DNA of 64,000 bases from an uncultured Pelagibacteraceae bacterium (lineage in GTDB: Bacteria > Pseudomonadota > Alphaproteobacteria > Pelagibacterales > Pelagibacteraceae), in contig CACDRL010000005.1 of the NCBI GenBank assembly GCA_902555435.1, positions 1-64,000 on the forward strand, read 5' to 3'. Positions 7,781-16,686 of the stretch are shown in pieces. Position 1 is the first letter of the stretch. Each line of letters begins with the position of its first letter. The notes beneath the pieces were generated by a model, which did not search any database, was not told the origin of the DNA, and was given only the letters and a program-made list of their open reading frames with translations. The translations under genes and the position numbers were made by a program.

Positions 7781-9271
7781 ATGAATACAAATCTTAAAAT
7801 TTCAAATGTAACTAAAATATATCCTGGTTGTGTTGCAAACGACAATGTTTCACTCGAGTTTAATAGTGGTAAAATTTATGCTCTTCTTGGAGAAAATGGT
7901 GCTGGAAAATCTACACTAGTTAAAATTTTATCAGGTGTCATCATTCCTGATGAAGGAAAAATTTATTTAAATGAAAATAATCTAAATCTTAATTCGCCAT
8001 CAGATGCAAAGAAAAATGATATTGGAATGGTATTCCAGCATTTTAATCTTTTTGAAACTTTATCTGTGTTTGAAAACTTAATAATAGATTCAGATGAACA
8101 AAGAGAAAGTTTAAGAGAAAAAATTGATTTAATTATGAAAAAATACAATTTTCCAATTGATCTTGATATTCCTGTATTAAATCTGTCAGCAGGTCAAAAA
8201 CAGAAAGTAGAAATAATAAGATGCCTAATAAGAAATCCAAAAGTTTTAATTATGGATGAGCCAACATCTGTATTAACAGAACAAGAAACAAGTGAATTAT
8301 TTTTATCTTTGAAAAAATTCTCAGAAGAAGGAATTTTAATTATTTATATTACACATAAACTAAAAGAAGTTATGCAGCTTTGCGATGAAGTTGCGGTAAT
8401 GAGAAGAGGAAAGTTGGTCTCTGTAAGTGAAATAAAGAATGAAAACATTGAGTCACTTGCCAACAAAATGGTGGGTCAGAACCTAAAAACAATTAAGAAA
8501 AAAAAAGCAAAAACTTCATCAGATCAATTGATTAAGATAACTAATCTCAATTTTACAAGTGAAGATCCTTTTGAAACAAATTTAATGGATATTAATTTTT
8601 CTGTTAATAGAGGGGAGTGTTTGGGAATTGCTGGTATATCAGGAAATGGCCAAAGTGAATTATTTCAAGTATTAAGCGGTGAAATTATTTCGGAAAAAAA
8701 ATCTATAGAATTTAATAATAATTACATAGGAGATTTAAATCCTCAAGAAAGAAGAGAATATTTGATGGCCTTTTCTCCAGAAGATAGACTTGAACAGGCT
8801 GCAATTCCACAAATGAAAATTTTTGAAAATGTGGCTCTAAACAATTTTAAATCATCAAATTTTTTTAATAATGGATTGATAAATGAAAACAAAATTAAAG
8901 AACATTCTAAAAAAATAATTTCTGACTTTAATGTTAATACGGACAATATAGAATTAAAAAGCCAATTTTTGTCTGGAGGAAATTTACAGAAATTAATTAT
9001 TGGAAGAGAATTAATAACATCTCCTGATTTATTAATTTGTTTTAATCCAACATGGGGTCTGGATGTCGGGGCGATAAATTATATCCATGAAACATTGATT
9101 AAAATCAATGAACAAAATAAATCAATTATATTAATATCTACAGATACTGATGAGTTATTAAAATTAAGTGACAAAATTTCAGTAATTCATAAAGGAAAAT
9201 TATCAAAAATTATGAATGCTGAAGAAGTTACCTCTGAAAAACTTGGGATACTAATGGGAGGAGCAAATTGA
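7781..9271 (+). CDS. Nucleoside ABC transporter ATPase, two ABC domains (NupO/YufO-like)
   Basis: At 496 aa this is a fused double ATPase of the simple-sugar/nucleoside (RbsA-like) class. The first domain has Walker A GENGAGKST (residues 37-45), signature LSAGQKQKVEI and Walker B VLIMDEP. The second has the degenerate P-loop GISGNGQSE and the signature LSGGNLQK usual for this class. With the two permeases and BMP-family binding protein that follow, it forms an importer related to bacterial purine-nucleoside systems. It ends in TGA overlapping the TTG start of the next gene. Family assignment is strong; the substrate rests on the BMP protein and the island context. Confidence 0.92.
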   Translation: MNTNLKISNVTKIYPGCVANDNVSLEFNSGKIYALLGENGAGKSTLVKILSGVIIPDEGKIYLNENNLNLNSPSDAKKNDIGMVFQHFNLFETLSVFENLIIDSDEQRESLREKIDLIMKKYNFPIDLDIPVLNLSAGQKQKVEIIRCLIRNPKVLIMDEPTSVLTEQETSELFLSLKKFSEEGILIIYITHKLKEVMQLCDEVAVMRRGKLVSVSEIKNENIESLANKMVGQNLKTIKKKKAKTSSDQLIKITNLNFTSEDPFETNLMDINFSVNRGECLGIAGISGNGQSELFQVLSGEIISEKKSIEFNNNYIGDLNPQERREYLMAFSPEDRLEQAAIPQMKIFENVALNNFKSSNFFNNGLINENKIKEHSKKIISDFNVNTDNIELKSQFLSGGNLQKLIIGRELITSPDLLICFNPTWGLDVGAINYIHETLIKINEQNKSIILISTDTDELLKLSDKISVIHKGKLSKIMNAEEVTSEKLGILMGGAN

Positions 9272-10332
9272 TTAAAATCGTAAAAAGAGATCAACCATCA
9301 AAAGCTATTTTTTTCTTTACACCTGTATTGGCTATTTTTCTAACATTAGTAGCGGGAGGTTTGATTTTTTTTATTTTAGGTTTTAAACCATTTGAAGCTC
9401 TTAAATTTTTTTTCATAATTCCAATTGCAGATAAATATGGTTTTAGCGAATTACTATTAAAAGCTACACCGCTTTGTTTAATAGCAATCGGTTTATCTTT
9501 TTGCTTTAAAAGCAATAACTGGAATATTGGAGCTGAGGGTCAATTAACTTTCGGGGCGATAGTTTCTGGGGGAGTTGCATTATTATTTTATGAGCAAGAA
9601 GGGTTTTACATTCTTCCAATAGTAATTTTAGCTGGTGCAATCGGTGGTATGCTGTACGCATCAATACCCGCAATCTTAAAAACTTACTTTAATACAAATG
9701 AAATATTAGTAAGTCTTATGTTGGTATATGTTTCAAAATTAATTTTGGACTATCTTGTTGTAGGTCCTTGGAGCAATCCAGAGGGATTTAATTTTCCTGA
9801 AACGAGACAGTTTAGTGACTCAGCTAAACTTCCGCTGTTATTTGAAGGACTGAGAATTCACGCAGGAATATTTTTAGCCTTAGCTGCAGTCGTCATTAGT
9901 TGGTTTGTTTTTTATAAAACATATTTAGGGTTCCAAATGAAAGTTTCGGGTTTTAGTTTAAAGACAGCAAAATATGCAGGATACAAAGGTAAAAAAATGA
10001 TCATCCTCGTTTTTTTAATAAGTGGTGCTTGTGCGGGTCTAGCTGGTGTTGGAGAAATAACTGGACCTATTGGACAGCTTCACAGAGAAATTTCACCAGA
10101 TTATGGTTTTACTGCAATAATTGTAGCGTTTTTGGGCCGTTTGCATCCTGTTGGTATCATCTTTGCATCTCTAGTTGTTGCAATTACTTATCTTGGTGCT
10201 GAAACAGCGCAAATATTTATGCAAATACCTAAATATACTGGTCAGGTCTTTCAAGGAATGATTTTATTTTTTCTTCTTGCATCAGACTATTTACTGTTTT
10301 TCAAAATTAAATTTATAGGTTCAAAAAAATGA
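9268..10332 (+). CDS. Nucleoside ABC transporter permease 1 (NupP/YufP-like)
   Basis: A 354-aa inner-membrane permease of the BPD-transporter-2 family (same fold as RbsC and LivH), with about ten hydrophobic segments. It includes the conserved block NWNIGAEGQLTFGAI and the later GACAGLAGVGEI loop that contacts the ATPase. The start is TTG at 9268, overlapping the stop of the ATPase gene, with GGAGGAG placed five bases upstream. The stop overlaps the start of the second permease by four bases. It would form half of the translocation channel for imported nucleosides. Confidence 0.9.
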   Translation: MIKIVKRDQPSKAIFFFTPVLAIFLTLVAGGLIFFILGFKPFEALKFFFIIPIADKYGFSELLLKATPLCLIAIGLSFCFKSNNWNIGAEGQLTFGAIVSGGVALLFYEQEGFYILPIVILAGAIGGMLYASIPAILKTYFNTNEILVSLMLVYVSKLILDYLVVGPWSNPEGFNFPETRQFSDSAKLPLLFEGLRIHAGIFLALAAVVISWFVFYKTYLGFQMKVSGFSLKTAKYAGYKGKKMIILVFLISGACAGLAGVGEITGPIGQLHREISPDYGFTAIIVAFLGRLHPVGIIFASLVVAITYLGAETAQIFMQIPKYTGQVFQGMILFFLLASDYLLFFKIKFIGSKK

Positions 10333-11261
10333 TCATCGATATAAATTTTGTTGGACTGATAATTGCATCAATCATGGCTTCTGCTGTTCCTTTGATTTTA
10401 GCTTCTTGTGGCGAACTGATTACAGAAAGGTCTGGTGTCTTAAACCTTGGTGTTGAAGGAATGATGATTATTGGTGCTATTTCAGGTTTTGCATTAATGA
10501 CTGTTACAGGAAGTTTGATTGTTGCAGTTTTTGGTGCAATGTTAGCTGGAGTTTTAATTTCAACTATTTTTGCATTCCTTACTCAAACATTAATTACAAA
10601 TCATGTTGCTACCGGTTTAGCGCTTACCATATTTGGAATTGGCATATCAGCGATGATAGGAAAAAATTTTGTAGGAATTCCTGGAAAAGAATTTCCTATT
10701 TTATTTGAAAGTTTAAAAGATACAATACCGCTTATAAGTCCAATATTGTTTGGACATTCAATTGTTTTTTATTTTGCTTTTGCTCTACCTTTCATGACTA
10801 ACTATTTTTTAAAAAAAACAAAATTAGGATTAATTGTAAGAGCTGTGGGAGACTCACCTGAGTCCGCATCTAATCAGGGAATAAATGTTAGGTTAGTTCG
10901 TTACGCTTGTATTCTTTACGGAGGCGCAATGAGTGGACTTGCTGGAGCATATTTATCAATGATTTATACTCCACAGTGGATTGAAAATATGACAGGCGGT
11001 AGGGGCTGGATTGCATTAGCTCTTGTGGTTTTCTCGACATGGAACCCAATTAAAATTTTAATTGGAGCAATGATTTTTGGAGGATTGACAATTATTCAAT
11101 TTCATATGCAAGCAATCGGAGTAAGAATTCCTGTACAATTTTTAACAGCTCTACCTTACATAGTTACAATAATAGTTTTAGTTGTAATTTCTCGTGATAG
11201 TAGAAAAATAAGACTAAGTACTCCAAGTTCTCTGGGGAAATCTTTTCATAAAGACAATTAA
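10329..11261 (+). CDS. Nucleoside ABC transporter permease 2 (NupQ/YufQ-like)
   Basis: A 310-aa permease, the partner of the preceding one. It has the family's N-terminal signature LTERSGVLNLGVEGMMIIGA (here with a variant first residue) and the ATPase-coupling loop YGGAMSGLAGAYLS. About eight to ten hydrophobic segments are visible. ATG 10329 overlaps the previous stop by four bases (ATGA type), indicating translational coupling. Together the two permeases make the heterodimeric channel of the BMP-dependent importer. Confidence 0.9.
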   Translation: MIIDINFVGLIIASIMASAVPLILASCGELITERSGVLNLGVEGMMIIGAISGFALMTVTGSLIVAVFGAMLAGVLISTIFAFLTQTLITNHVATGLALTIFGIGISAMIGKNFVGIPGKEFPILFESLKDTIPLISPILFGHSIVFYFAFALPFMTNYFLKKTKLGLIVRAVGDSPESASNQGINVRLVRYACILYGGAMSGLAGAYLSMIYTPQWIENMTGGRGWIALALVVFSTWNPIKILIGAMIFGGLTIIQFHMQAIGVRIPVQFLTALPYIVTIIVLVVISRDSRKIRLSTPSSLGKSFHKDN

Positions 11262-11281
11262 TTTAAAAATAATCATTTTTT

Positions 11282-11301
11282 TTTAGATATTTTAATCTAA
11301 A
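11282..11301 (+). repeat. AT-rich hairpin between permease and binding-protein genes
   Basis: TTTAGAT (11282-11288) and ATCTAAA (11295-11301) can form a seven-pair stem with a six-base loop in the 77-base gap before the BMP gene. Stem-loops here often stabilise or partly terminate polycistronic mRNA so that the binding protein is made in excess. It is AT-only apart from one G-C pair, so weak. Confidence 0.3.
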
Positions 11302-11338
11302 TTTAAACAATTAAAAAATCAAAAGGGGAAATAAATTT

Positions 11339-12409
11339 ATGCATAAATTTTTAATTCGTTCTTTCGTCTCTTCTTTAGTTTTATTATTTACATTAACTGT
11401 GGCTGCAGTTGCAAAAGATGTTAAAGCAGCATTTGTTTATATTGGTCCAACTGGTGACCATGGATGGACATATCAGCATGATGTAGGTAGAAAAGCTGTT
11501 GAAGCTGCCGGATTTAAAACAACTTACGTAGAAGGTGTTCCAGAAAGTGCCGATGCTGAAAGGGTTCTTAGACAATTAGCTAATTCTGGTCATGATGTTA
11601 TCTTTACAACTAGTTTTGGATACATGAATCCAACTAACAAAGTTGCAAAGGAGTTTCCAAATGTAAAATTTGAACATGCTACTGGATACAAAAGAGAACA
11701 TCCAAATGTTTCAACATACGCAGCTAGATTCTACGAAGGTAGAACTATCTTAGGAACAATTGCTGGAACTATGACAAAATCAAATGTTATCGGTTATGTT
11801 GCATCTTTTCCAATTCCTGAAGTTATCAGGGGTATCAATTCATTTACTTTAGCAGCTCAAAAAGTTAACCCAAATATTAAAACTAAAATTGTTTGGGCTT
11901 TCACTTGGTACGATCCAGGTAAAGAAGCAGAGGCAGCAAAAGCTTTAATCGATCAAGGTGCTGATGTAATTGCTCAACATACAGATAGTACTGCTATTGT
12001 TCAAATGGCTGAAAAAGCTGGAGTATATGCTTTTGGACAAGCAAGTGATATGGACAAGTTCGCTCCTAAAGCTGTATTGACTTCAGTTGAAAACAATTGG
12101 GGGCCATACTATGTAGACAGAGTTAAAGCTGTTGCGAACGGTACATGGAACCAAAAAGATACTTGGCATGGTATTGGAGATGGTATGGTTGTGATATCAG
12201 ATTTAGATTCACAAATGCCAGCTGACCTAAGATCAAAAGTTAAAAAACTTCAGGCAGATTTAGCATCTGGTAAAGTTCATTCTTTCACAGGACCAATTTA
12301 TGACCAGAAAGGTAATTTAATGGTTGCTGAAGGAAAAACTGCAGATGATGGAATGCTTGCAGGAATGATGACTTACGTTAAAGGTGTTGAAGGAGATATA
12401 CCTAAGTAA
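11339..12409 (+). CDS. BMP-family (PnrA-like) periplasmic nucleoside-binding protein
   Basis: A 356-aa protein with a Sec signal peptide (about residues 1-25, ending AVAKD) and no lipobox. The mature part begins with the BMP-family block VYIGPTGDHGWTYQHDVGRKA and continues with DVIFTTSFGYMNPTNKVAKEFPNVKF and a conserved ATGY segment. BMP/PnrA proteins bind purine nucleosides, or in some lineages other ring compounds. An AGGGG SD precedes ATG 11339. It closes the importer operon and is followed by the clearest intrinsic terminator in the window. In SAR11-like cells such binding proteins are typically abundant, which fits the separate hairpin-bounded placement. Confidence 0.9.
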   Translation: MHKFLIRSFVSSLVLLFTLTVAAVAKDVKAAFVYIGPTGDHGWTYQHDVGRKAVEAAGFKTTYVEGVPESADAERVLRQLANSGHDVIFTTSFGYMNPTNKVAKEFPNVKFEHATGYKREHPNVSTYAARFYEGRTILGTIAGTMTKSNVIGYVASFPIPEVIRGINSFTLAAQKVNPNIKTKIVWAFTWYDPGKEAEAAKALIDQGADVIAQHTDSTAIVQMAEKAGVYAFGQASDMDKFAPKAVLTSVENNWGPYYVDRVKAVANGTWNQKDTWHGIGDGMVVISDLDSQMPADLRSKVKKLQADLASGKVHSFTGPIYDQKGNLMVAEGKTADDGMLAGMMTYVKGVEGDIPK

Positions 12410-12431
12410 TAAGTTTTCATTTAAAAAATTT

Positions 12432-12463
12432 AAAAGGCCGGTTTTTTAACTGGCCTTTTTTTT
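12432..12463. terminator. Intrinsic terminator, probably bidirectional
   Basis: AAGGCCGGTT and AACTGGCCTT form a ten-pair stem (one G-T) with a TTTT loop, followed by a run of nine T on the plus strand. On the minus strand the stem is followed by TTTT-AAA-TTTTTT, so it can also end transcription of the opposing phosphoribosyltransferase operon. It is the only canonical intrinsic terminator I found at a gene end in the window. Confidence 0.88.
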
Positions 12464-12986
12464 ATATCTGATGTTTTTTTTTGATTTCCTCAATCCTTAA
12501 TTCTTCATAAATTTCAAATGGCTGTACTATCCAAGGATTATCTGGAAGTTTATTTGCACAAAAGTCTGGCTCGAATGTTGATTTCTTTTTTTTAAATAAT
12601 GTTGCAGTTTTAATGTCTTCTATTTTATCTTTAATAGGTTCATATTTTTTTAACCAATCTATACTTTTGTTAAAAGTAATTCCTGTGTCAGATAAATCAT
12701 CACACAAAAGTATTTTTCCACCCATATTAGGTGCTATCGAACTCATTTCTCTTGAAAAAACTATATCACCCTGCTCATCCTCTACTCCCTTACCACTGTA
12801 AGATTCAACTGCAAGATAAGCACATTTTAATTTAAAAATTCTACTCAAAACATCTATCATCGGCGCCGCTCCACGCATTATGCCAACTAGTATTGTTGGT
12901 TTATATCCACTTTCATCAATTTGGATTGCTAGTTTCTCAACAGTTTTGTTGTACTCGTCCCAGCTGACAATCATTTTTTCAGACAT
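12462..12986 (-). CDS. Purine phosphoribosyltransferase (Gpt-like, xanthine/hypoxanthine)
   Basis: A 174-aa type I phosphoribosyltransferase. The PRPP-binding loop is ILLCDDLSDTG (about residues 92-102), and an upstream block ILVGIMRGAAPMIDVL gives the usual first loop. A C-terminal hood segment (NPWIVQPFEIYEE) resembles Gpt-like enzymes, where the W-x-x-P-x-E segment contacts the purine. It would convert imported xanthine, guanine or hypoxanthine to the nucleotide, the salvage alternative to oxidation. It is the last gene of the leftward operon uraH-xdhA-xdhB-guaD-puuD-prt. Base preference cannot be settled from sequence alone. Confidence 0.82.
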   Translation of the reverse strand: MSEKMIVSWDEYNKTVEKLAIQIDESGYKPTILVGIMRGAAPMIDVLSRIFKLKCAYLAVESYSGKGVEDEQGDIVFSREMSSIAPNMGGKILLCDDLSDTGITFNKSIDWLKKYEPIKDKIEDIKTATLFKKKKSTFEPDFCANKLPDNPWIVQPFEIYEELRIEEIKKKHQI

Positions 12987-13002
12987 AATTTTTTATATAT
13001 AG

Positions 13003-13914
13003 TTATTTAAATAATAAAACTAAAACTGCAAGAACGATAAGTGCTATTATTGAAGAAATTAAAATATACAACCTATGAATGTTTCTTCCTCTTAAATTAA
13101 AATAATGTCTTGCTACACCAGAAATAATTGCAATCGCACATAATATTAACCAGTTGTATTGGTGATAAACTAAAAAGCTAGAATGCCCGGAAAGCATTAT
13201 AAACAAAACTAAAAAAGTTGAATAATTATTGTGAATTGACCGTTGTTTAGCTGCTAAAGATAAACTCATGTCAAATTTTTCGCCTCTTTCACTACTACTA
13301 ATTATGTTCATTTGATTAGGTATAATTACTGTAAAAACATTACCAAACATATTAGTACCAATGATTAATCCAACACTCAAAATTGCAAATTTAGGTCCAA
13401 ATAATTTTGTAAGACCAAAAGATACTAGCGTTAACAAAATTATTCCTGTGGATATAAATAAAATATTATTCTCAATTAATTTTGATTTACATAAAAGATC
13501 ATAAATGAACCAAGCGACAATCAATGATAAAAGCGAGATAATAATAGCATAACTAGGAGGCATTAACAGAACACGCTTATCAACCATTAATACTCCAGCG
13601 TTATAATAGTAAATTACAACTAATAGCAACATTCCAGTTACAAAAGTTAAGTAACTTTGCCATTTGAAGATTACTAATCTATTTAAATAATCTTGTGGAG
13701 GAGATGTTTTTAACCTTGAAAGTTTATAAAAAAAACCAGAATGCATCAGATATCCTTCACCATCGACATCATCACTTGTTATATTTTTATTTAAATTATT
13801 ATCTAAATAATTAAATAAAAAACTATTACCTACCCATAAAATTGCAAATAATACATGGCCCCATCTTAGAATAACTTCTAACCATTTTATTGTATAAGGT
13901 AAAAATTCCATCAA
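13003..13914 (-). CDS. puuD: Membrane urate oxidase/hydroxylase PuuD, membrane domain only
   Basis: A 303-aa protein with about eight hydrophobic segments. It matches the N-terminal membrane domain of PuuD: the opening WLEVILRWGHVLFAILWVGNS with a conserved His, then GEGYLMHSGFFY and a WQSYLTFVTGM segment. PuuD oxidises uric acid to 5-hydroxyisourate and passes electrons to a cytochrome c domain that is normally fused at its C-terminus (full length about 400 aa or more). Here the protein ends after the last membrane segment (VLVLLFK) with no CxxCH. A free-standing CxxCH protein is encoded at 21395-21718. It overlaps guaD by four bases. The assignment also explains why no soluble UaZ or HpxO gene is seen in the island. 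Confidence 0.85.
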   Translation of the reverse strand: MMEFLPYTIKWLEVILRWGHVLFAILWVGNSFLFNYLDNNLNKNITSDDVDGEGYLMHSGFFYKLSRLKTSPPQDYLNRLVIFKWQSYLTFVTGMLLLVVIYYYNAGVLMVDKRVLLMPPSYAIIISLLSLIVAWFIYDLLCKSKLIENNILFISTGIILLTLVSFGLTKLFGPKFAILSVGLIIGTNMFGNVFTVIIPNQMNIISSSERGEKFDMSLSLAAKQRSIHNNYSTFLVLFIMLSGHSSFLVYHQYNWLILCAIAIISGVARHYFNLRGRNIHRLYILISSIIALIVLAVLVLLFK

Positions 13915-14381
13915 TATTTTATTTTATCTACTTTTTTATCCCAAATTTCAAATGCTTTTAAAGCTTCATCTCTAAGCATTTGCACCATTTTAATTTTCCT
14001 ATCATCAATTTTTTTTGGAATTTCTGAATAAATAAAGGAGTCATCAAAATCTATATTTTTTGCATCTTCTCTGGTGTTTGCATAATATATTTTATCTAAT
14101 CTTGACCAATAAATTGCTGAAAGGCACATCGGGCAAGGTTCGCAAGATGTATAAATCTCACACCCAGAAAGATCAAAAGTATTTAAATTTTTACAGGCTT
14201 CTCGAATTGCTACTATTTCTCCATGAGCAGTTGGATCATTTGAAGAAGTAACTTTATTTGAACCCTCTGCAATAATCTTATTATCCTTAACTATAACACT
14301 TCCAAATGGACCACCAATAGTATTCGCACTATTTATTGAAAGTTCAATTGCTTTTGCCATAAATTTTTTCTTATCTTCCAT
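13911..14381 (-). CDS. guaD: Guanine deaminase (CDA-type, Bacillus GuaD-like)
   Basis: At 156 aa it has the length of Bacillus-type guanine deaminase. Zinc ligands are His53 (TAHGE, with Glu55 as proton shuttle), Cys83 and Cys86 (SCEPCPMCLSAI). The distal block FDDSFIYSEI and the C-terminal aromatic tail (AFEIWDKKVDKIKY) are characteristic of GuaD, whose swapped C-terminus completes the partner's active site; these features are absent from TadA. It would turn guanine into xanthine, feeding the xanthine dehydrogenase encoded immediately upstream in the same operon. It overlaps puuD by four bases and lies one base after xdhB. Confidence 0.88.
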   Translation of the reverse strand: MEDKKKFMAKAIELSINSANTIGGPFGSVIVKDNKIIAEGSNKVTSSNDPTAHGEIVAIREACKNLNTFDLSGCEIYTSCEPCPMCLSAIYWSRLDKIYYANTREDAKNIDFDDSFIYSEIPKKIDDRKIKMVQMLRDEALKAFEIWDKKVDKIKY

Positions 14382-14382
14382 T

Positions 14383-16686
14383 TTAATTTTTTATTTTATT
14401 TTTAATTTTGTTGATGCTCATTAAAATTCTTTCAGGTGTTGCTGGTGCATTAAGTTCTGGCGCAAACTGATAATTTCCAATTGAAGCAACTGCATCTTTA
14501 ATTGCATAAAAAACACTCATGGCTAGCATCAAAGGAGGTTCACCAGTTGTTTTTGCTTTATTAACTACTTTTTCTTTATTTAATCCTTCCTTAAAAATTT
14601 CTACATTGAATTTTTTTGGAATGTCACTTACTGCAGGTATTTTGTAAGTCGATGGAGAAAAAGTTGTAATCTGCCCGTCTGATTTCCACTTCAATTCCTC
14701 TATTGTTAACCATCCTTGTCCTTGCACAAAACCACCCTCTATCTGGCCCAGTTCTAGCGCTGGATTTATTGGTTTACCAGCATCATGTAAAATATCTACT
14801 CTTTCCAGTATATTTTCACCTGTCAATGTATCTACAGTTACTTCTGAAACAGCTGCTCCATAACAAAAGTAATAAAAAGGTCTTCCTCTAAATTTTTTTT
14901 TATCAAAATTAATTTTAGGTGTTGAATAGAAGCCAGATGATGAAAGAGAAATTCTATTTAAATATGCTTCTTGAATTATGCTTTTAAATTCAAATTGTCT
15001 GTTTCCAAATATTATAAATTGATCTTTATAGACTGCCTCTTGATTATAGATTTTATATTTTTTCTTAATAAATTTTTCTAAATTTAATTTTATTTTTGCT
15101 ACTGCATTTAATGCTGCGGCTCCGTTAAGGTCTGTAGTTGATGAAGCGGCGCTAGCTGAAGTATTTGGTACCTTAGCTGTGTTTGTTGATGAAATATGAA
15201 CTAAATTATATGGTAATCCTAGAGAATTTGCCACTAATTGAGCTATCTTTGTATGGGTCCCCTGACCCATTTCAATTCCTCCATGATTTAAATGAACACT
15301 TCCATCTGTGTAAATATGAACTAAGGCTCCAGCTTGATTTAAATGAATTGTAGTAAATGAAATACCAAATTTTAAAGGTGTAATGGCTATACCCTTCTTT
15401 TTAAATTTATTTTTTTCGTTAAATTTTCTTATGTCCGAATATCTTTTCTTGTAATTAGATTTACTTTCTAATTTTTTAAATATTTCATTAATAACATTAT
15501 CTTCAACAGTCATTCCATAATGTGTTACATTTCTTTTGTCTTTTTGATAAAAATTTTTCTTTCTAACTTCTATAGGATCTTTTTTTAAATACCTTGCGAT
15601 ATTATCTATAATATTTTCAATAGCCATCATCCCTTGATTTCCACCAAAGCCTCTAAATGCAGTTGAGGTTGGAATATTTGTTTTACATAAATTATTTATT
15701 ATCTCGATATCTGAAATATAATATGCATTGTCCACATGCAGCAAAGCTCTCTCGTTTATTGCTGCTGATAAATCAGGCGACATTCCACAATTAGAAGATA
15801 AATTTATTTTTAATCCTTCAATGATACCTTCATCATTAAAACCAACTTCATATTCAGATAAAAATTCATGTCGCTTTCCAGTTAAAATTATATCATCATC
15901 TCTATCTAATCTTAATTTAACTGGTTGCCCTGATTTTTTTGCCAATAATGCACAAATACATGCTGTCATGAAATTTGTTTCCTTTCCTCCAAACCCACCT
16001 CCAATTCTTCTAACCTCAACATTTATTGAATTACTTTTTTGATTAAACATTTTTGCAATTAGTTGTTGTGTTTCTGATGGATGTTGCGTCGAACTATAAA
16101 CTAAAAAATTATCATCTTCTTTAGGAACAACAAAAGCTGCCTGGCCCTCTAAATAAAAGTGCTCTTGGCTTCCAGTTGTAAAATTACCTTTTAAATTGTT
16201 TTTTGAATTTGTTATTTTTTTAGAAGGGTTACCTTTTTTAACTTTTCTAGGTTTAAATAAAAATTGCTTCTTATTTAAAGCTTCTTTTATCGTGATAACT
16301 GGTTTTAAATCTTTATAGGTGATTTTGGCTTTCAATACTGCTTTTCTAGCAAGTTCTGTAGTTGTAGCAGCCACAGCAAATAATGGCTGACCAAAAAACT
16401 CTACTTTTTTTTTAGGAAAAATTGGATCACCTTCAAAAACTGGACCCACATCATTTCTACCAGGGATATCACTTTGGGTAACTACTGATACCACTCCTTC
16501 ACTCTTTTTTACTTCAGTTAAGTCTATATTTTTGATTATTGCATGAGCTTTTTTACTTAAACCAATAGCGCCATAAATTGTATTGTTTGGTTCATTAATA
16601 TCATCAGTGTACTCAGCATATCCACTCACATGCTTATAGGCACTATCATGTGGTCTTATTTCCTCAATGTAGTTCTCTTTACTCAT
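14383..16686 (-). CDS. xdhB: Xanthine dehydrogenase molybdenum subunit XdhB
   Basis: A 767-aa molybdopterin-binding subunit. The GGFGGKE moco motif, the AFRGFGG block (with the Arg that positions substrate in XDH), the MGQG moco segment and the catalytic glutamate in TGEPPLML (about residue 716) are all visible. These pieces distinguish true xanthine dehydrogenase from aldehyde or CO dehydrogenases. It oxidises hypoxanthine and xanthine to urate at the Mo centre, passing electrons to XdhA. It is directly followed upstream by xdhA with no spacing (16686/16687). Length and motif order are complete, with no sign of decay. Confidence 0.95.
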   Translation of the reverse strand: MSKENYIEEIRPHDSAYKHVSGYAEYTDDINEPNNTIYGAIGLSKKAHAIIKNIDLTEVKKSEGVVSVVTQSDIPGRNDVGPVFEGDPIFPKKKVEFFGQPLFAVAATTTELARKAVLKAKITYKDLKPVITIKEALNKKQFLFKPRKVKKGNPSKKITNSKNNLKGNFTTGSQEHFYLEGQAAFVVPKEDDNFLVYSSTQHPSETQQLIAKMFNQKSNSINVEVRRIGGGFGGKETNFMTACICALLAKKSGQPVKLRLDRDDDIILTGKRHEFLSEYEVGFNDEGIIEGLKINLSSNCGMSPDLSAAINERALLHVDNAYYISDIEIINNLCKTNIPTSTAFRGFGGNQGMMAIENIIDNIARYLKKDPIEVRKKNFYQKDKRNVTHYGMTVEDNVINEIFKKLESKSNYKKRYSDIRKFNEKNKFKKKGIAITPLKFGISFTTIHLNQAGALVHIYTDGSVHLNHGGIEMGQGTHTKIAQLVANSLGLPYNLVHISSTNTAKVPNTSASAASSTTDLNGAAALNAVAKIKLNLEKFIKKKYKIYNQEAVYKDQFIIFGNRQFEFKSIIQEAYLNRISLSSSGFYSTPKINFDKKKFRGRPFYYFCYGAAVSEVTVDTLTGENILERVDILHDAGKPINPALELGQIEGGFVQGQGWLTIEELKWKSDGQITTFSPSTYKIPAVSDIPKKFNVEIFKEGLNKEKVVNKAKTTGEPPLMLAMSVFYAIKDAVASIGNYQFAPELNAPATPERILMSINKIKNKIKN

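Noticed and set aside
14060..14251. 63-aa open frame opposite guaD
   Set aside because: Antisense shadow with no SD; guaD zinc motifs on the other strand are clear.
15728..16042. 104-aa open frame opposite xdhB
   Set aside because: Antisense shadow; xdhB motifs on the other strand are unambiguous.
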